The notes: generated from the sequence alone by a model not told the origin. A stretch of DNA of 64,000 nt from Fulvivirga ligni (GCF_021389935.1 NZ_CP089979.1:6038501-6102500); one strand, 5' to 3'. Shown: positions 36,252 through 45,262, numbered from the stretch's first letter. A program made the numbers and translations.

Positions 36252-37298
36252 ATGAAATTATCAGAATTCAAGTTTGATCTACCCACCGGACTGGTAGCCT
36301 TATATCCGGCTGAAAATCGGGATGAATCCCGCCTAATGGTTATACATCGTGACACTGGCGAAATAGAACACAAGTCTTTCAAAGACGTGGTTGACTATTT
36401 TGACGAAGGTGATGTTATGGTAAATAACAATACGATGGTTTTTCCTGCCAGGTTATATGGTAACAAGGAAAAAACAGGCGCTAAGATTGAAGTTTTCTTA
36501 TTAAGAGAGCTAAATCAAGAAATGCACCTTTGGGATGTATTAGTAGACCCGGCCAGAAAAATCCGTGTAGGTAATAAACTTTACTTTGGTGAAGGCGACT
36601 TAGTAGCCGAAGTAATTGACAACACAACTTCCAGAGGAAGAACCATTCGATTCTTATATGATGGAACTGACGAAGAGTTTTACAAGACTATAGACAGCCT
36701 GGGCGAAACACCCCTTCCAAAATATATAAAAAGAGAAACAGAACCTGAAGACAGAGATCGTTTCCAGACCATTTATGCCAAGCACAAAGGCGCCGTTGCA
36801 GCTCCTACTGCTGGTCTTCACTTTACTCCTCAGCTTTTAAAGAGGCTAGAGATTAAAGGAATAGACATGGCTAGTATTACTCTTCACATAGGCTTAGGTA
36901 CATTCAGACCTGTAGATGTAGAAGATCTTACTAAACATAAAATGGATTCTGAGAACTTCTGGGTAGATGAACCTACCGTGAGCATGGTAAACAGTGCCAT
37001 TGATGGCAAGAGAAAAGTTTGCTCTATCGGTACTACTTCTATGAGAGCATTAGAATCTAGTGTATCTGCCAATAACAGACTGAAGCCAAAAGAAGGCTGG
37101 ACTGACAAGTTCATCTTCCCTCCTTATGACTTCAAAATCTGTAATGCTATGATCACTAACTTCCATATGCCAGAATCAACTCTGTTAATGATGGCTTGTG
37201 CTTTCGGAGGTTACGAACTAGTAATGGAAGCATACCAAACTGCAATTAAGGAGAAATACAGATTCCTTACCTACGGTGATGCTATGCTCATTGTGTAG
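36252..37298 (+). CDS. queA: S-adenosylmethionine:tRNA ribosyltransferase-isomerase
   Basis: This 348-residue enzyme transfers the ribosyl part of S-adenosylmethionine to preQ1 in tRNA to form epoxyqueuosine. Family blocks are [93 protein letters not shown] and [22 protein letters not shown]. It is closed by its own terminator. ispD follows 100 bases later on the same strand. No other queuosine gene and no preQ1 riboswitch-like leader is visible. Confidence 0.98.
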   Translation: MKLSEFKFDLPTGLVALYPAENRDESRLMVIHRDTGEIEHKSFKDVVDYFDEGDVMVNNNTMVFPARLYGNKEKTGAKIEVFLLRELNQEMHLWDVLVDPARKIRVGNKLYFGEGDLVAEVIDNTTSRGRTIRFLYDGTDEEFYKTIDSLGETPLPKYIKRETEPEDRDRFQTIYAKHKGAVAAPTAGLHFTPQLLKRLEIKGIDMASITLHIGLGTFRPVDVEDLTKHKMDSENFWVDEPTVSMVNSAIDGKRKVCSIGTTSMRALESSVSANNRLKPKEGWTDKFIFPPYDFKICNAMITNFHMPESTLLMMACAFGGYELVMEAYQTAIKEKYRFLTYGDAMLIV

Positions 37299-37321
37299 TC
37301 AGAAAAAAGATTAATCAAATG

Positions 37322-37353
37322 AAAATCGGATGGCCATTGGTCATCCGATTTTT
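37322..37353 (+). terminator. Rho-independent terminator of queA
   Basis: AAAATCGGATG pairs perfectly with CATCCGATTTT, extended by GCC/GGT around a short loop, and is followed by TTTTT. It lies 23 bases after the queA stop. Confidence 0.85.
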
Positions 37354-37398
37354 ATATACGGTTATTTATTTTAGATTTTAACACACCCAGCTTTACCC

Positions 37399-38085
37399 AT
37401 GCCACAAAAGGAATATGCTATATTAGTAGCAGGAGGAAAAGGCACACGCATGAAAAGCCATATCCCGAAGCAATTCATCCTCCTAAATGGCAAGCCTATA
37501 CTCATGCACACTCTTGAGGTTTTTGCCTCTTACTCTTCCGAGCTCTCCATTATTCTGGTTTTACCTGAATCTGATGTAGAGACCTGGAAGAACCTTTGTC
37601 TGGAGCATAACTTTAACATATCACATACACTCACAATTGGTGGAGATTCAAGGTTCCAGTCTGTACGTAATGGATTGAGTACTATTAAGGAAAGTGAAGG
37701 CCTGGTTGCCATTCATGATGGAGTGCGACCTTTAGTGGATAAAGATACGATTGCCGCCTCTTTCAGATTAGCTGCCATTCACCAGAGCGCTGTAGCGGCC
37801 GTTCGCCTCAAAGAATCTATCAGAGTCACTGATCAGGACACTACAAAAGCTGTAGACAGATCTGCATACAGACTCATCCAAACGCCACAAACCTTTGATC
37901 TGGCGATTATCAAAAATGCATATAATATAAAAGAAGTCTCTACCCTTACTGATGATGCCAGCGTGGCAGAAATGGCAGGTCATAAGATTTCCCTCTTTGA
38001 AGGAAGCTATGAGAATATTAAGGTAACTACACCAGAGGATCTGATAATAGCAGAAGCTTTACTAAAAAGAAAAAACAAAGGCTGA
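37399..38085 (+). CDS. ispD: 2-C-methyl-D-erythritol 4-phosphate cytidylyltransferase
   Basis: This 228-residue enzyme joins CTP to methylerythritol phosphate in the non-mevalonate isoprenoid pathway. The nucleotide-binding block ILVAGGKGTRMKSHIPKQFILLNGKPILMHTLEVF is decisive. It is followed by GGDSRFQSVRNGL, VAIHDGVRPLV, RLIQTPQTFDLAIIKNAY, TDDASVAEMAG and the C-terminal NIKVTTPEDLIIAEALL. The last bases form one arm of a hairpin used by the convergent DUF2795 gene. Confidence 0.96.
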   Translation: MPQKEYAILVAGGKGTRMKSHIPKQFILLNGKPILMHTLEVFASYSSELSIILVLPESDVETWKNLCLEHNFNISHTLTIGGDSRFQSVRNGLSTIKESEGLVAIHDGVRPLVDKDTIAASFRLAAIHQSAVAAVRLKESIRVTDQDTTKAVDRSAYRLIQTPQTFDLAIIKNAYNIKEVSTLTDDASVAEMAGHKISLFEGSYENIKVTTPEDLIIAEALLKRKNKG

Positions 38086-38110
38086 CCATTACTCACTTGT
38101 AAAGTCAGCC
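38080..38110 (-). terminator. Probable terminator of the DUF2795 gene
   Basis: GGCTGAC (38080-38086, inside the ispD stop region) pairs with GTCAGCC (38104-38110). On the minus strand the hairpin is followed by TTTGTTTTTTC. No T-run follows on the plus strand. Confidence 0.5.
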
Positions 38111-38137
38111 CGAACATCTTCTTAAGCTATATTGCTA

Positions 38138-38359
38138 TTAGTATTCGTCTTCGTTAAAAAAGAAATCCTCCTTAGTAGGATAATCTGGCCATATCTCTTC
38201 GATATTTTCATAAGGCTGACCGTCATCTTCCAACTCCTGCAAATTCTCAACTACTTCTAACGGTGCGCCGGTTCTGATTGAATAGTCAATCAATTCGTCC
38301 TTGGTAGCAGGCCAAGGTGCGTCTTCAAGATATGATGCTAGTTCTAGTGTCCAATACAT
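38138..38359 (-). CDS. Small DUF2795-family protein
   Basis: This 73-residue acidic protein matches the DUF2795 pattern: YLEDAPWPATKDELIDYSIRTGAPLEVVENLQEL, then an acidic tail (EEIWPDYPTKEDFFFNEDEY). The function of the family is not known to me. The gene has an unusually good translation signal for this window: AGGAGG (complement of 38368-38373) lies eight bases before the ATG. A well-matched promoter is further upstream. It is therefore likely to be strongly expressed. It is convergent with ispD and divergent from ettA. Confidence 0.88.
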   Translation of the reverse strand: MYWTLELASYLEDAPWPATKDELIDYSIRTGAPLEVVENLQELEDDGQPYENIEEIWPDYPTKEDFFFNEDEY

Positions 38360-38367
38360 AGATAAAT

Positions 38368-38373
38368 CCTCCT
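38368..38373 (-). promoter_or_regulatory. Canonical Shine-Dalgarno site of the DUF2795 gene
   Basis: The minus strand reads AGGAGG eight bases before the ATG at 38359. Such a full site is unusual in Bacteroidota, whose genes usually lack one, and it fixes the start codon. Confidence 0.7.
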
Positions 38374-38398
38374 ATGATTTATACTTCAAAATTTCGTG

Positions 38399-38428
38399 CA
38401 AAAATAAAATTTAAATGTTCAAATCAAA
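38399..38428 (-). promoter_or_regulatory. Predicted promoter of the DUF2795 gene
   Basis: On the minus strand TTTG (38428-38425), an 18-base spacer and TATTTTTG (38406-38399) match the Bacteroidota promoter consensus. The leader would be about 35 bases and includes the AGGAGG site. Confidence 0.55.
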
Positions 38429-38579
38429 TATTTAAATTAATTATTTGCAGGGCTGTATTTTACAACCAAGTGTTAATTAATTTATGGCTTGAAACGTAAC
38501 CATAGTACGAAAAGTTTAGGAAAGCACAACTTTATTAGTAAAAAAAGTTTAACCTTCAGCTGTTTATACAGCAAAAAAC

Positions 38580-38587
38580 TAAATTTG
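38580..38587 (+). promoter_or_regulatory. Predicted -7 element for ettA
   Basis: TAAATTTG matches TAnnTTTG 23 bases before the ettA start. No clear -33 TTTG is seen. The remaining 38429-38579 stretch holds nothing else I recognise. Confidence 0.35.
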
Positions 38588-38610
38588 TTTCAATAAACAG
38601 GAAAAAGAAT

Positions 38611-40293
38611 ATGAGTGACGAAAAAATAATATTTTCAATGGCTGGGGTGAGTAAAATCTACCCGCCTAACAAACAAGTTTTAAAAGACATTTACCTCTCA
38701 TTCTTTTACGGAGCCAAAATTGGTGTCTTAGGTCTCAACGGATCTGGAAAATCTTCCTTACTGCGCATAATAGCGGGAGTAGACAAAGAATATAAAGGTG
38801 AAGTAGTTTTTGATGGCAGCTACTCCATTGGTTTACTGGAGCAGGACCCAAAGCTAGATCCTACCAAAACCGTAAAAGAAATAGTAGAAGAAGGTGTAAA
38901 AGAAACTGTTGATTTACTTCAGGAGTTTGAAGATATCAATCTAAAATTTGCTGATCCGGACATCATGGATGATCCTGATGGCATGAACAAGCTTATCGAA
39001 AGACAAGGCGAGGTTCAGGAAAAGCTAGATCAGCTCAATGCCTGGGAACTAGATAGTAGATTAGAACGTGCTATGGACGCTCTAAGAACACCTCCGGCGG
39101 ATGCCAAGATTGAAAACCTATCAGGTGGTGAGAAAAGACGTGTAGCACTTTGCAGACTTTTACTTCAAGAGCCAGATGTACTTTTATTAGATGAGCCTAC
39201 TAACCACTTAGATGCAGAGTCTGTGCATTGGTTAGAGCAGCATTTACAAAGATATGCAGGTACCGTAATAGCCGTAACTCACGACCGTTACTTCCTTGAT
39301 AACGTAGCCGGATGGATACTTGAACTAGACCGTGGCGAAGGTATTCCATGGAAGGGTAATTATTCATCATGGTTAGAGCAAAAGCAGAAGAGACTTTCTC
39401 AAGAAGAGAAGACCGAATCTAAGAGACAGAAGACCTTATCACGAGAGTTGGAATGGGCTAAAATGTCCCCTAAAGGTAGACATGCTAAGGCCAAAGCCAG
39501 GTTAAATGCTTACGACAAGCTTTTAAGCCAGGAATCAAGAGAGAAAGAAGAGAAACTAGAGCTTTACATACCACCAGGTGAAAGACTGGGAGACAAGGTA
39601 ATAGAGGCTCATGGAGTAGCTAAAGCATTTGGAGACAAGCTGTTATACGAAAATCTTGAGTTTAACTTACCAAAGGCAGGCATCGTAGGTATCATCGGAC
39701 CAAATGGCGCGGGTAAAACCACCCTTTTCAAGATGATAACTGGTAAGGAAAAGCCGGACACGGGTACTTTTGAAGTAGGCTCTACTGTAGATATTGCCTA
39801 TGTAGATCAGGAACATGCTAACCTGAATCCAGAATCTTCTGTTTGGGAGGTAATTACAGGAGGCAACGAACTGATCAACCTTGGTGGCAAGCAGATTAAC
39901 AGCCGTGCCTATGTAAGCAAGTTTAACTTCAACGGATCAGATCAGCAGAAAAAAGTAAAAGAACTTTCTGGTGGTATGAGAAACCGTGTGCACCTGGCAA
40001 TAGCCCTGAAACAAGGAGCCAACTTACTTCTGCTAGATGAGCCTACTAACGACTTAGATGTAAACACACTTAGAGCGTTAGAAGAAGCTCTTGAGAACTT
40101 TGGTGGATGTGCAGTAATCATCTCTCACGATAGATGGTTCCTGGATAGAGTTTGTACACACATACTTGCTTTTGAAGGTGACTCTCAGGTGAAGTGGTTT
40201 GATGGTAACTTCACTGAATATGAAGAAGATAGAAAAAAACGTTTGGGTGATACAGGGCCTAAGCGAATTAAATACAAGCCTTTAGTTAAATAA
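38611..40293 (+). CDS. ettA: Energy-dependent translational throttle protein EttA (ABC-F)
   Basis: This 560-residue ABC-F protein binds the ribosomal E site and gates translation according to ATP/ADP level. Two nucleotide-binding domains are seen. The first has Walker A GLNGSGKSSLLR, signature LSGGEKRRVALCRLLL and Walker B VLLLDEPTNHLDAESVHWLE. The second has GPNGAGKTTLFKM, LSGGMRNRVHLA and LLLLDEPTNDLDVNTLRALE. The linker with the ribosome-contacting arm contains SRELEWAKMSPKGRHAKAKARLNAYD, characteristic of EttA. There are no membrane segments, so it is not a transporter. A terminator follows. Confidence 0.96.
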   Translation: MSDEKIIFSMAGVSKIYPPNKQVLKDIYLSFFYGAKIGVLGLNGSGKSSLLRIIAGVDKEYKGEVVFDGSYSIGLLEQDPKLDPTKTVKEIVEEGVKETVDLLQEFEDINLKFADPDIMDDPDGMNKLIERQGEVQEKLDQLNAWELDSRLERAMDALRTPPADAKIENLSGGEKRRVALCRLLLQEPDVLLLDEPTNHLDAESVHWLEQHLQRYAGTVIAVTHDRYFLDNVAGWILELDRGEGIPWKGNYSSWLEQKQKRLSQEEKTESKRQKTLSRELEWAKMSPKGRHAKAKARLNAYDKLLSQESREKEEKLELYIPPGERLGDKVIEAHGVAKAFGDKLLYENLEFNLPKAGIVGIIGPNGAGKTTLFKMITGKEKPDTGTFEVGSTVDIAYVDQEHANLNPESSVWEVITGGNELINLGGKQINSRAYVSKFNFNGSDQQKKVKELSGGMRNRVHLAIALKQGANLLLLDEPTNDLDVNTLRALEEALENFGGCAVIISHDRWFLDRVCTHILAFEGDSQVKWFDGNFTEYEEDRKKRLGDTGPKRIKYKPLVK

Positions 40294-40310
40294 GCGATTT
40301 ATCATTAAAT

Positions 40311-40352
40311 GTCATATAGGGTCAGTTTTGGCTGACTCTATATGACTTTTTT
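40311..40352 (+). terminator. Rho-independent terminator of ettA
   Basis: GTCATATAGGGTCAG pairs with CTGACTCTATATGAC (one G-U pair) around TTTTGG and is followed by TTTTTT. It lies 17 bases after the ettA stop. Confidence 0.88.
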
Positions 40353-40436
40353 CATGCCTCCCTCCCATCAATTCCTCTCATTTTTTGTTAGATTTTTATT
40401 GATATTTTAAGTATCTTAAAAAACTAACTGTACTTC

Positions 40437-40940
40437 ATGAAAACGCTTTATATCATTCGTCACGCTAAGTCGAGCTGGAAATATCATCACCTCGATGACA
40501 TAGATAGACCTCTTAATAAAAGAGGCAAGAGAGATGCCCCGGAAATGGGTGATAGGCTAAAATCACAAGGCATAGTTCCACATCTAATGATCAGCAGCCC
40601 GGCAAAAAGGGCATTTGCTACATGCAAAATCATTGCTGAGGCATTGGATTATCCTAAAAAGGATATTGAGCTAAACAACAAACTCTACCATGCTAGTGAA
40701 GACACTCTCATGGACATCATTCAGGATATCGATGATAGTTGGGATTCAGTTATGATATTCGGGCACAACCCCGGATTAACTTATTTCGCTAACTCATTAG
40801 CCAGTACTGACCTGGATAATCTACCTACTTGTGGTGTATTTGCTTGCACCTTTGATGTAGATTCATGGTCAGAAACAGACTTTGAGAAAGGATCATTGCA
40901 ATTCTATGATTACCCTAAAAATGTACCTCAAATTAATTAA
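40437..40940 (+). CDS. SixA-like histidine phosphatase
   Basis: This 167-residue branch-2-like phosphoglycerate-mutase-fold phosphatase has the catalytic motif RHAKS (IIRHAKSSWKYHHLDDIDRPLNKRGKRDAPEMGDRL). The second Arg is in ISSPAKRAFATCKII, and the second catalytic His in MIFGHNPGLTYFANSL. Escherichia coli SixA removes phosphate from phosphohistidine domains. Whether this protein does so is unproven. Its stop overlaps the convergent glutaminase stop by four bases (40937-40940), so there is no space for a terminator between them. Confidence 0.88.
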   Translation: MKTLYIIRHAKSSWKYHHLDDIDRPLNKRGKRDAPEMGDRLKSQGIVPHLMISSPAKRAFATCKIIAEALDYPKKDIELNNKLYHASEDTLMDIIQDIDDSWDSVMIFGHNPGLTYFANSLASTDLDNLPTCGVFACTFDVDSWSETDFEKGSLQFYDYPKNVPQIN

Positions 40941-41863
40941 AAAATTGAGGTACCTGTGATGGTAGTAAACAACTCTAAGGCCTTTAACCCGGCCAAAGAG
41001 TTTCCTTTTTTATTTAAACCAGGACTCCAAACCACAATACTATATTGAGATGGCAATATGGCGGCTATTCCTCCGCCCACGCCACTCTTACCGGGCAGAC
41101 CAACTCTAAAGGCAAACTCGCCAGCCTCATCATAAAAGCCGCAGGTCTGCATTATGGCAGTAATTCTTTTAAATTGGCTTTCGGAAATGTATTTTTTCTC
41201 ATCAATAACTCCTTTACCATGGTTAGCAAACACTCTGAATGCTTTGGCTAACTCACTGCAAGTCATAGATACTGAGCAAAAGTCGAAATAAAGATCAAGA
41301 ACCTCTTCCACATCATTTTCAATATTGCCATAAGACTTCATCAGGTTCACCATGGCCGCATTTTTATAGCCACAAGCCTTCTCTGATCTGGCTATTTGCT
41401 TGTCATAATAGATGTCATTCTGCCCTACCAGCTCACGTATGAAGTCCAAAAATTGCTGACGAGGGTCTTGAAGGTGAGAGATTAATAGGTCAGTTACAAC
41501 CAGAGCACCTGAGTTAATGAAAGGATTTCTAGGTATACCATTTTCATACTCCAGCTGCACCAATGAATTGAAAGGGTCTCCAGAAGGCTCTACATTAATA
41601 CGGTCATATACCTTTTTACCTATATGACTTACACAGTGCGCCAGCATGAATACCTTAGATATACTTTGAATAGAAAATTTCTCTTCAGTATCCCCCACTG
41701 AGAATGAAGAATCATCTAAGAAAAGTAAGTGAATACCAAATTTGGTTATGTCTACTTTGGCCAGTTCAGGAATATAATCAGCTACCAAACCCTTATCAAG
41801 CAGCGGCTCCACTTCCTTACGTATATCTTCCAGTACTTTTTGATAATCCATCTTGCTCACCAT
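40937..41863 (-). CDS. glsA: Glutaminase A
   Basis: This 308-residue serine-dependent beta-lactamase-like enzyme hydrolyses glutamine to glutamate and ammonia. The active-site Ser67-x-x-Lys70 is in EKFSIQSISKVFMLAHC. Other family blocks are GDPFNSLVQLEYENGIPRNPFINSGALVV, SEKACGYKNAAMVNLMKSYGNIENDVEEVLDLYF, CSVSMTCSELAKAFRVFANHG, IMQTCGFYDEAGEFAFRVGLPGKSGVGGGIAAILP and PGLNKKGNSLAGLKALE. The N-terminus is short; an alternative ATG (MDYQKV) lies four codons in. It stands alone and is convergent with the SixA-like gene. Confidence 0.96.
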   Translation of the reverse strand: MVSKMDYQKVLEDIRKEVEPLLDKGLVADYIPELAKVDITKFGIHLLFLDDSSFSVGDTEEKFSIQSISKVFMLAHCVSHIGKKVYDRINVEPSGDPFNSLVQLEYENGIPRNPFINSGALVVTDLLISHLQDPRQQFLDFIRELVGQNDIYYDKQIARSEKACGYKNAAMVNLMKSYGNIENDVEEVLDLYFDFCSVSMTCSELAKAFRVFANHGKGVIDEKKYISESQFKRITAIMQTCGFYDEAGEFAFRVGLPGKSGVGGGIAAILPSQYSIVVWSPGLNKKGNSLAGLKALELFTTITGTSIF

Positions 41864-42024
41864 GGCACCTCATCTTTAGAATTTACAAATGAGCCGCAAT
41901 TTACAAGATATCGCACTATTCACCATCATTAGTCTATGAAAGGAATGTTAAAATATCGATTTCAGCAAACTCATTGATTTAAAGTAAATTAGAGCACTAT
42001 AATTTCAGGATGAGAACAATAAAA

Positions 42025-42053
42025 AAGGCCTGATTGAATTTCAACCAGGCCTT
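42025..42053 (-). terminator. Terminator of the CocE-type hydrolase gene
   Basis: AAGGCCTG and CAGGCCTT form the outer stem, extended by TTGAA/TTCAA after one mismatch. On the minus strand a run of six T residues follows. It lies 21 bases after the stop. Confidence 0.8.
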
Positions 42054-42073
42054 CCTCTTAAGCTTTGTGATTT

Positions 42074-43990
42074 TTATTTCTTGTATAGCTCCAGCTCATT
42101 AGGAACCTGCATAGAATTCTGCTGCGATCCCACCTCTACAGTAGATGATCCATACACTGTAATTTCAGCTTTTTGAAAATCTTCAGCATTGGCCTTATAA
42201 ATATTATCCACGTACTTCTGCGGGTTTCTATCTATATACGGGAACCAGGTGCTATGAATCTGAATCATGATCTTATGACCTTTCTTGAAAGTATGAAGAA
42301 TATCCTGTAATGGGAATGTTACGTCTTCTGCCACACCTGGAGTAAATGGCTCTGGTTTAGCAAAACTATTTCTAAATCTACCTCTAAATACTTCGTGACG
42401 CACAAGTTGCTGATACCCTGCCATAGTTACATTCTTAGGCGTAACAGGGTTGGCCTGTGCAGTATCTGGGTAAACATCGATAAGCTTTACAATAAAATCG
42501 GCATCTGAGGTAGAAAGAGCTACTTTTAACTTGGCTAAAATTTCGCCAGCCAGAGTAACATCTTCCGTTAATACATCTGTTTTAAAAGTAAGTACATCAG
42601 GTCGTTTAGACGCATGTCTCTGATCATCTGTCATAAACCTGCGTGGTGTGAACGTTACGCTCTCAACCTGAGATGTATACGGTACCGGATAGTCAGGATC
42701 ACTTACATATTTAAATTCTTCTTTGGCATCTCCTTCTTCATTTACCAAAAGCTTACCATTAGCAGAAAAACCAAGCTTCACGGCTGGAATTTCTTGAGGT
42801 GGCCACTGATCAAACATCTTCCATTTTTTCACACCAGTATCATACATATATGCTTCTGGCAATTTCAAATTACCTTCATTTTTCAGGTAGTATTTAAAGA
42901 ATGGCATTTCAATATTCTTCTGATAGAAAGTAGAGATACTATCACCAAAGTAAATATCATTGATGGCTTGAATACCTTTTTCTCTATACCAATCTCCATG
43001 GCTCCAAGGCCCCATAACTATGGTATTTTCCGCTTTTGGGTTATTTGCCTCAATGGTTTTATAGATATTCAACGGTCCATAAAGATCTTCAGCGTCAAAC
43101 CAACCACCCACAGTAAGTACGGCGTTATCAATATCTCTTAAATGAGGCAGCAAGTTTCTTTTCTGCCAGAACTCATCATAATTTGGATGCTCTACCACCT
43201 GATCCCAGAAAAAGTCTTTCTGATAATATTTCTCAGTCACATTTTTCAACGGACCTAAAGCCATATTAAACTCATATCCGTCCGCTACATTTCCTGCCTT
43301 TTTAATTTCTTCCCAAGCATCGTTATACCAGCTCTCTGTAGTTGGCTCTGTTTGATAGCCGAACACAGGAAAAGCCATTAAATAACTTTGCAAGAATGCT
43401 CCCATATGGTGGAAGTCATCAAAAAAGAAATCTGAAATAGGCGCCTGAGGAGAAGAAGCTACCAATGCAGGATGCGCCTCTGGTAAAGCTGCTGCCGTGT
43501 AATGCCCAGGATAAGAAATACCCCACTGCCCCACTTTGCCATTGTTATTTTTAATATTCTTTAAGAGCCAGTCGATGGTATCAAAAGTATCAGAGCTCTC
43601 GTCGATCTTATCCTTTTCCTTCTTTTTATTGCCATCAATCTGAGGTCTCATGTTATCATAATCACCTTCTGACATCCATCTTCCTCTCACATCCTGATAC
43701 ACGAAAATGTATAAATCTCTCATCAAGTATTTAGATGGCCCCAGCATTGTCTTGTACTTATCCTCTCCATATGGTGCCACACTGTACGGTGTTCTCTGCA
43801 TCATCATAGGATATTTTTTAGACTGATCTTTTGGGGTATAAACACATGTAAAGAGCTTCACTCCATCACGCATCGGGATCTGATATTCATGCTTTTTATA
43901 GTTCTCCCTAATAAAAAGAGAATCAGCATCCTGAGCCATCAGTTGTAAAACTGATACACAGCTCATGATGAGTAATAATACTTTTTTCAT
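42074..43990 (-). CDS. CocE/NonD-family (X-Pro dipeptidyl-peptidase-like) exported hydrolase
   Basis: This 638-residue alpha/beta hydrolase of the S15/CocE group has a signal peptide (about 1-19, ending LMAQ). The N-terminal IPMRDGVKLFTCVYTPKD and PMMMQRTPYSVAPYG open the domain. The nucleophile Ser is in KVGQWGISYPGHYTAAAL (G-x-S-Y-x-G). ISDFFFDDFHHMGAF, VGGWFDAEDLYGPLNIYK and MGPWSHGDWYR supply the Asp and His region. A C-terminal jelly-roll (about 430-620) carries VKLIDVYPD and FKKGHKIMIQIHSTWFPYIDRNP. Relatives cleave X-Pro peptides, cocaine-like esters or glutaryl amides. The substrate here is not determined. It is monocistronic. Confidence 0.9.
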   Translation of the reverse strand: MKKVLLLIMSCVSVLQLMAQDADSLFIRENYKKHEYQIPMRDGVKLFTCVYTPKDQSKKYPMMMQRTPYSVAPYGEDKYKTMLGPSKYLMRDLYIFVYQDVRGRWMSEGDYDNMRPQIDGNKKKEKDKIDESSDTFDTIDWLLKNIKNNNGKVGQWGISYPGHYTAAALPEAHPALVASSPQAPISDFFFDDFHHMGAFLQSYLMAFPVFGYQTEPTTESWYNDAWEEIKKAGNVADGYEFNMALGPLKNVTEKYYQKDFFWDQVVEHPNYDEFWQKRNLLPHLRDIDNAVLTVGGWFDAEDLYGPLNIYKTIEANNPKAENTIVMGPWSHGDWYREKGIQAINDIYFGDSISTFYQKNIEMPFFKYYLKNEGNLKLPEAYMYDTGVKKWKMFDQWPPQEIPAVKLGFSANGKLLVNEEGDAKEEFKYVSDPDYPVPYTSQVESVTFTPRRFMTDDQRHASKRPDVLTFKTDVLTEDVTLAGEILAKLKVALSTSDADFIVKLIDVYPDTAQANPVTPKNVTMAGYQQLVRHEVFRGRFRNSFAKPEPFTPGVAEDVTFPLQDILHTFKKGHKIMIQIHSTWFPYIDRNPQKYVDNIYKANAEDFQKAEITVYGSSTVEVGSQQNSMQVPNELELYKK

Positions 43991-44091
43991 TTCAATGGTA
44001 ATTTGTTGATTAATTACTGTGAATATCCAAATAGTTTAGCACCTTGGCAAACCACTCATAAATAAGAAATCAATTATTCCATGAATGGTAT

Positions 44092-44814
44092 TCAGTGCAG
44101 AAACTCCACCTCTTTGAAGTCAAAGTATCTCATACCTTGCAGCGTTTCTATCTCCAGCTGACCTACGGGAGTTACACTTGTGATTTTCCCCGTAAATACC
44201 TGATCATTAGATTTATACAAGCACTCTTCACCAAACCTATATAGTGTCGATTCATAATCTGTCTTAAGCTGTTCCTTTCTGCCATTTTTAAGCATCAGAT
44301 ATCTACTTTCAATGTGCTGCATGAGATTATCTAAAACCTGCTGCAAGTCATAAGATTCGTCCGTAATTTGACCAAGTGATATGGCTCTTTCATTGGAGAA
44401 TTTTCGCTGATTTATATTCAGACCAATCCCCACAATAGAGTTCTCAATATGATTTTTCTTCACCGAATTTTGAATGAGAATTCCACAGATTTTCTTGTCT
44501 AAATTGTAGATGTCATTGGGCCATTTCACCTGAAAGCCCGGAGCCATGTCAGACAAGTAGTCATGTATCCCGAGTGAAACCACTCTATTTAACTCAAATT
44601 GACTTTGAACACCTAAAAATGAAGGCTTTAGAATGAATGAAAAAGTGAGGTTTTTGCCTGGCTCAGCTTCCCAGCTATTTCCCCGCTGCCCTTTTCCTCT
44701 GGTCTGATTTTCAGTGATTATTATGGTGCCCTCCATCACTCCGCTACCGAGCATCTGCTGAGCTTCTTCATTGGTAGAATGACAAGATGGCAGGAAAATT
44801 AGGTTTTTCCCCAT
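44092..44814 (-). CDS. birA: Biotin--[acetyl-CoA-carboxylase] ligase (enzyme only, no DNA-binding domain)
   Basis: This ligase of about 240 residues attaches biotin to carboxylase carrier proteins. I start at the ATG at 44814 (MGKNLIFLPSCHSTNEEAQQ), since a start at 44844 would run into the divergent rsfS promoter. Blocks are TENQTRGKGQRGNSWEAEPGKNLTFSF with the biotinyl-adenylate loop, VKWPNDIYNLDKKICGILIQN and IVGIGLNINQ. The C-terminal SH3-like part follows. There is no N-terminal helix-turn-helix, so it is not a repressor like Escherichia coli BirA. Confidence 0.94.
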   Translation of the reverse strand: MGKNLIFLPSCHSTNEEAQQMLGSGVMEGTIIITENQTRGKGQRGNSWEAEPGKNLTFSFILKPSFLGVQSQFELNRVVSLGIHDYLSDMAPGFQVKWPNDIYNLDKKICGILIQNSVKKNHIENSIVGIGLNINQRKFSNERAISLGQITDESYDLQQVLDNLMQHIESRYLMLKNGRKEQLKTDYESTLYRFGEECLYKSNDQVFTGKITSVTPVGQLEIETLQGMRYFDFKEVEFLH

Positions 44815-44823
44815 AAATAATGT

Positions 44824-44853
44824 TTTGGCAAGAATTTTATACAAGTATTTTTG
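44824..44853 (+). promoter_or_regulatory. Predicted promoter of rsfS-ftsH
   Basis: TTTG (44824-44827), an 18-base spacer and TATTTTTG (44846-44853) fit the Bacteroidota consensus. A second TAnnTTTG (TAGTTTTG) follows at 44854-44861. The rsfS ATG is about 25 bases past the expected start site. Confidence 0.62.
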
Positions 44854-44872
44854 TAGTTTTGTTTATGAAATT

Positions 44873-44901
44873 CAAAGATAATTAATGGATGTAAATAACA
44901 A
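44873..44901 (-). promoter_or_regulatory. Predicted promoter of birA
   Basis: On the minus strand TTG (44901-44899), an 18-base spacer and TATCTTTG (44880-44873) match the consensus. The -33 element lies inside the rsfS coding region, and the transcript would cross the rsfS promoter. Confidence 0.5.
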
Positions 44902-45262
44902 TTTAGCGCCTTCCGAAAAATTAAGCAGTATAGTGGTGAAGGGTATGCAGGAGAAAAAAGCCTCAGATATTGTAGTAATGGATCTTAGAAATGTTAAAAA
45001 TGCTATGGCAGACTTCTTTGTGTTATGCTCAGGAAGTTCTGACACACAGCTAGATGCAATAGCAGATTCTATAGATGAGCAAGTGTCCAAAGCGCTTGAG
45101 GAGAATCCATGGCACACAGAGGGTAAAGAAAACAAGGAATGGATGCTACTAGATTACGTTAATGTTGTAGCCCACATATTCAAAAAAGACAAACGCCAAT
45201 TTTACGCTTTGGAGAGTCTTTGGGGTGATGCTGAAATAACAGAAATTGAAGATATCTCCTAA
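44885..45262 (+). CDS. rsfS: Ribosome silencing factor RsfS
   Basis: This 125-residue protein binds ribosomal protein L14 and blocks subunit joining in starvation. Family blocks are IVVKGMQEKKASDIVVMDLRNV, DFFVLCSGSSDTQLDAIADSI, PWHTEGKENKEWMLLDYVNVVAHIF and REFYALE-type RQFYALESLWGDAE near the C-terminus. It is divergent from birA and lies 60 bases before ftsH, probably in one transcript. Confidence 0.95.
   Translation: MDVNNNLAPSEKLSSIVVKGMQEKKASDIVVMDLRNVKNAMADFFVLCSGSSDTQLDAIADSIDEQVSKALEENPWHTEGKENKEWMLLDYVNVVAHIFKKDKRQFYALESLWGDAEITEIEDIS

Noticed and set aside
42614-43141. 175-codon open frame on the plus strand opposite the CocE-type hydrolase
   Set aside because: It lies entirely antisense to a well-supported gene, has no recognisable domain and no start signal. 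It is a shadow frame.
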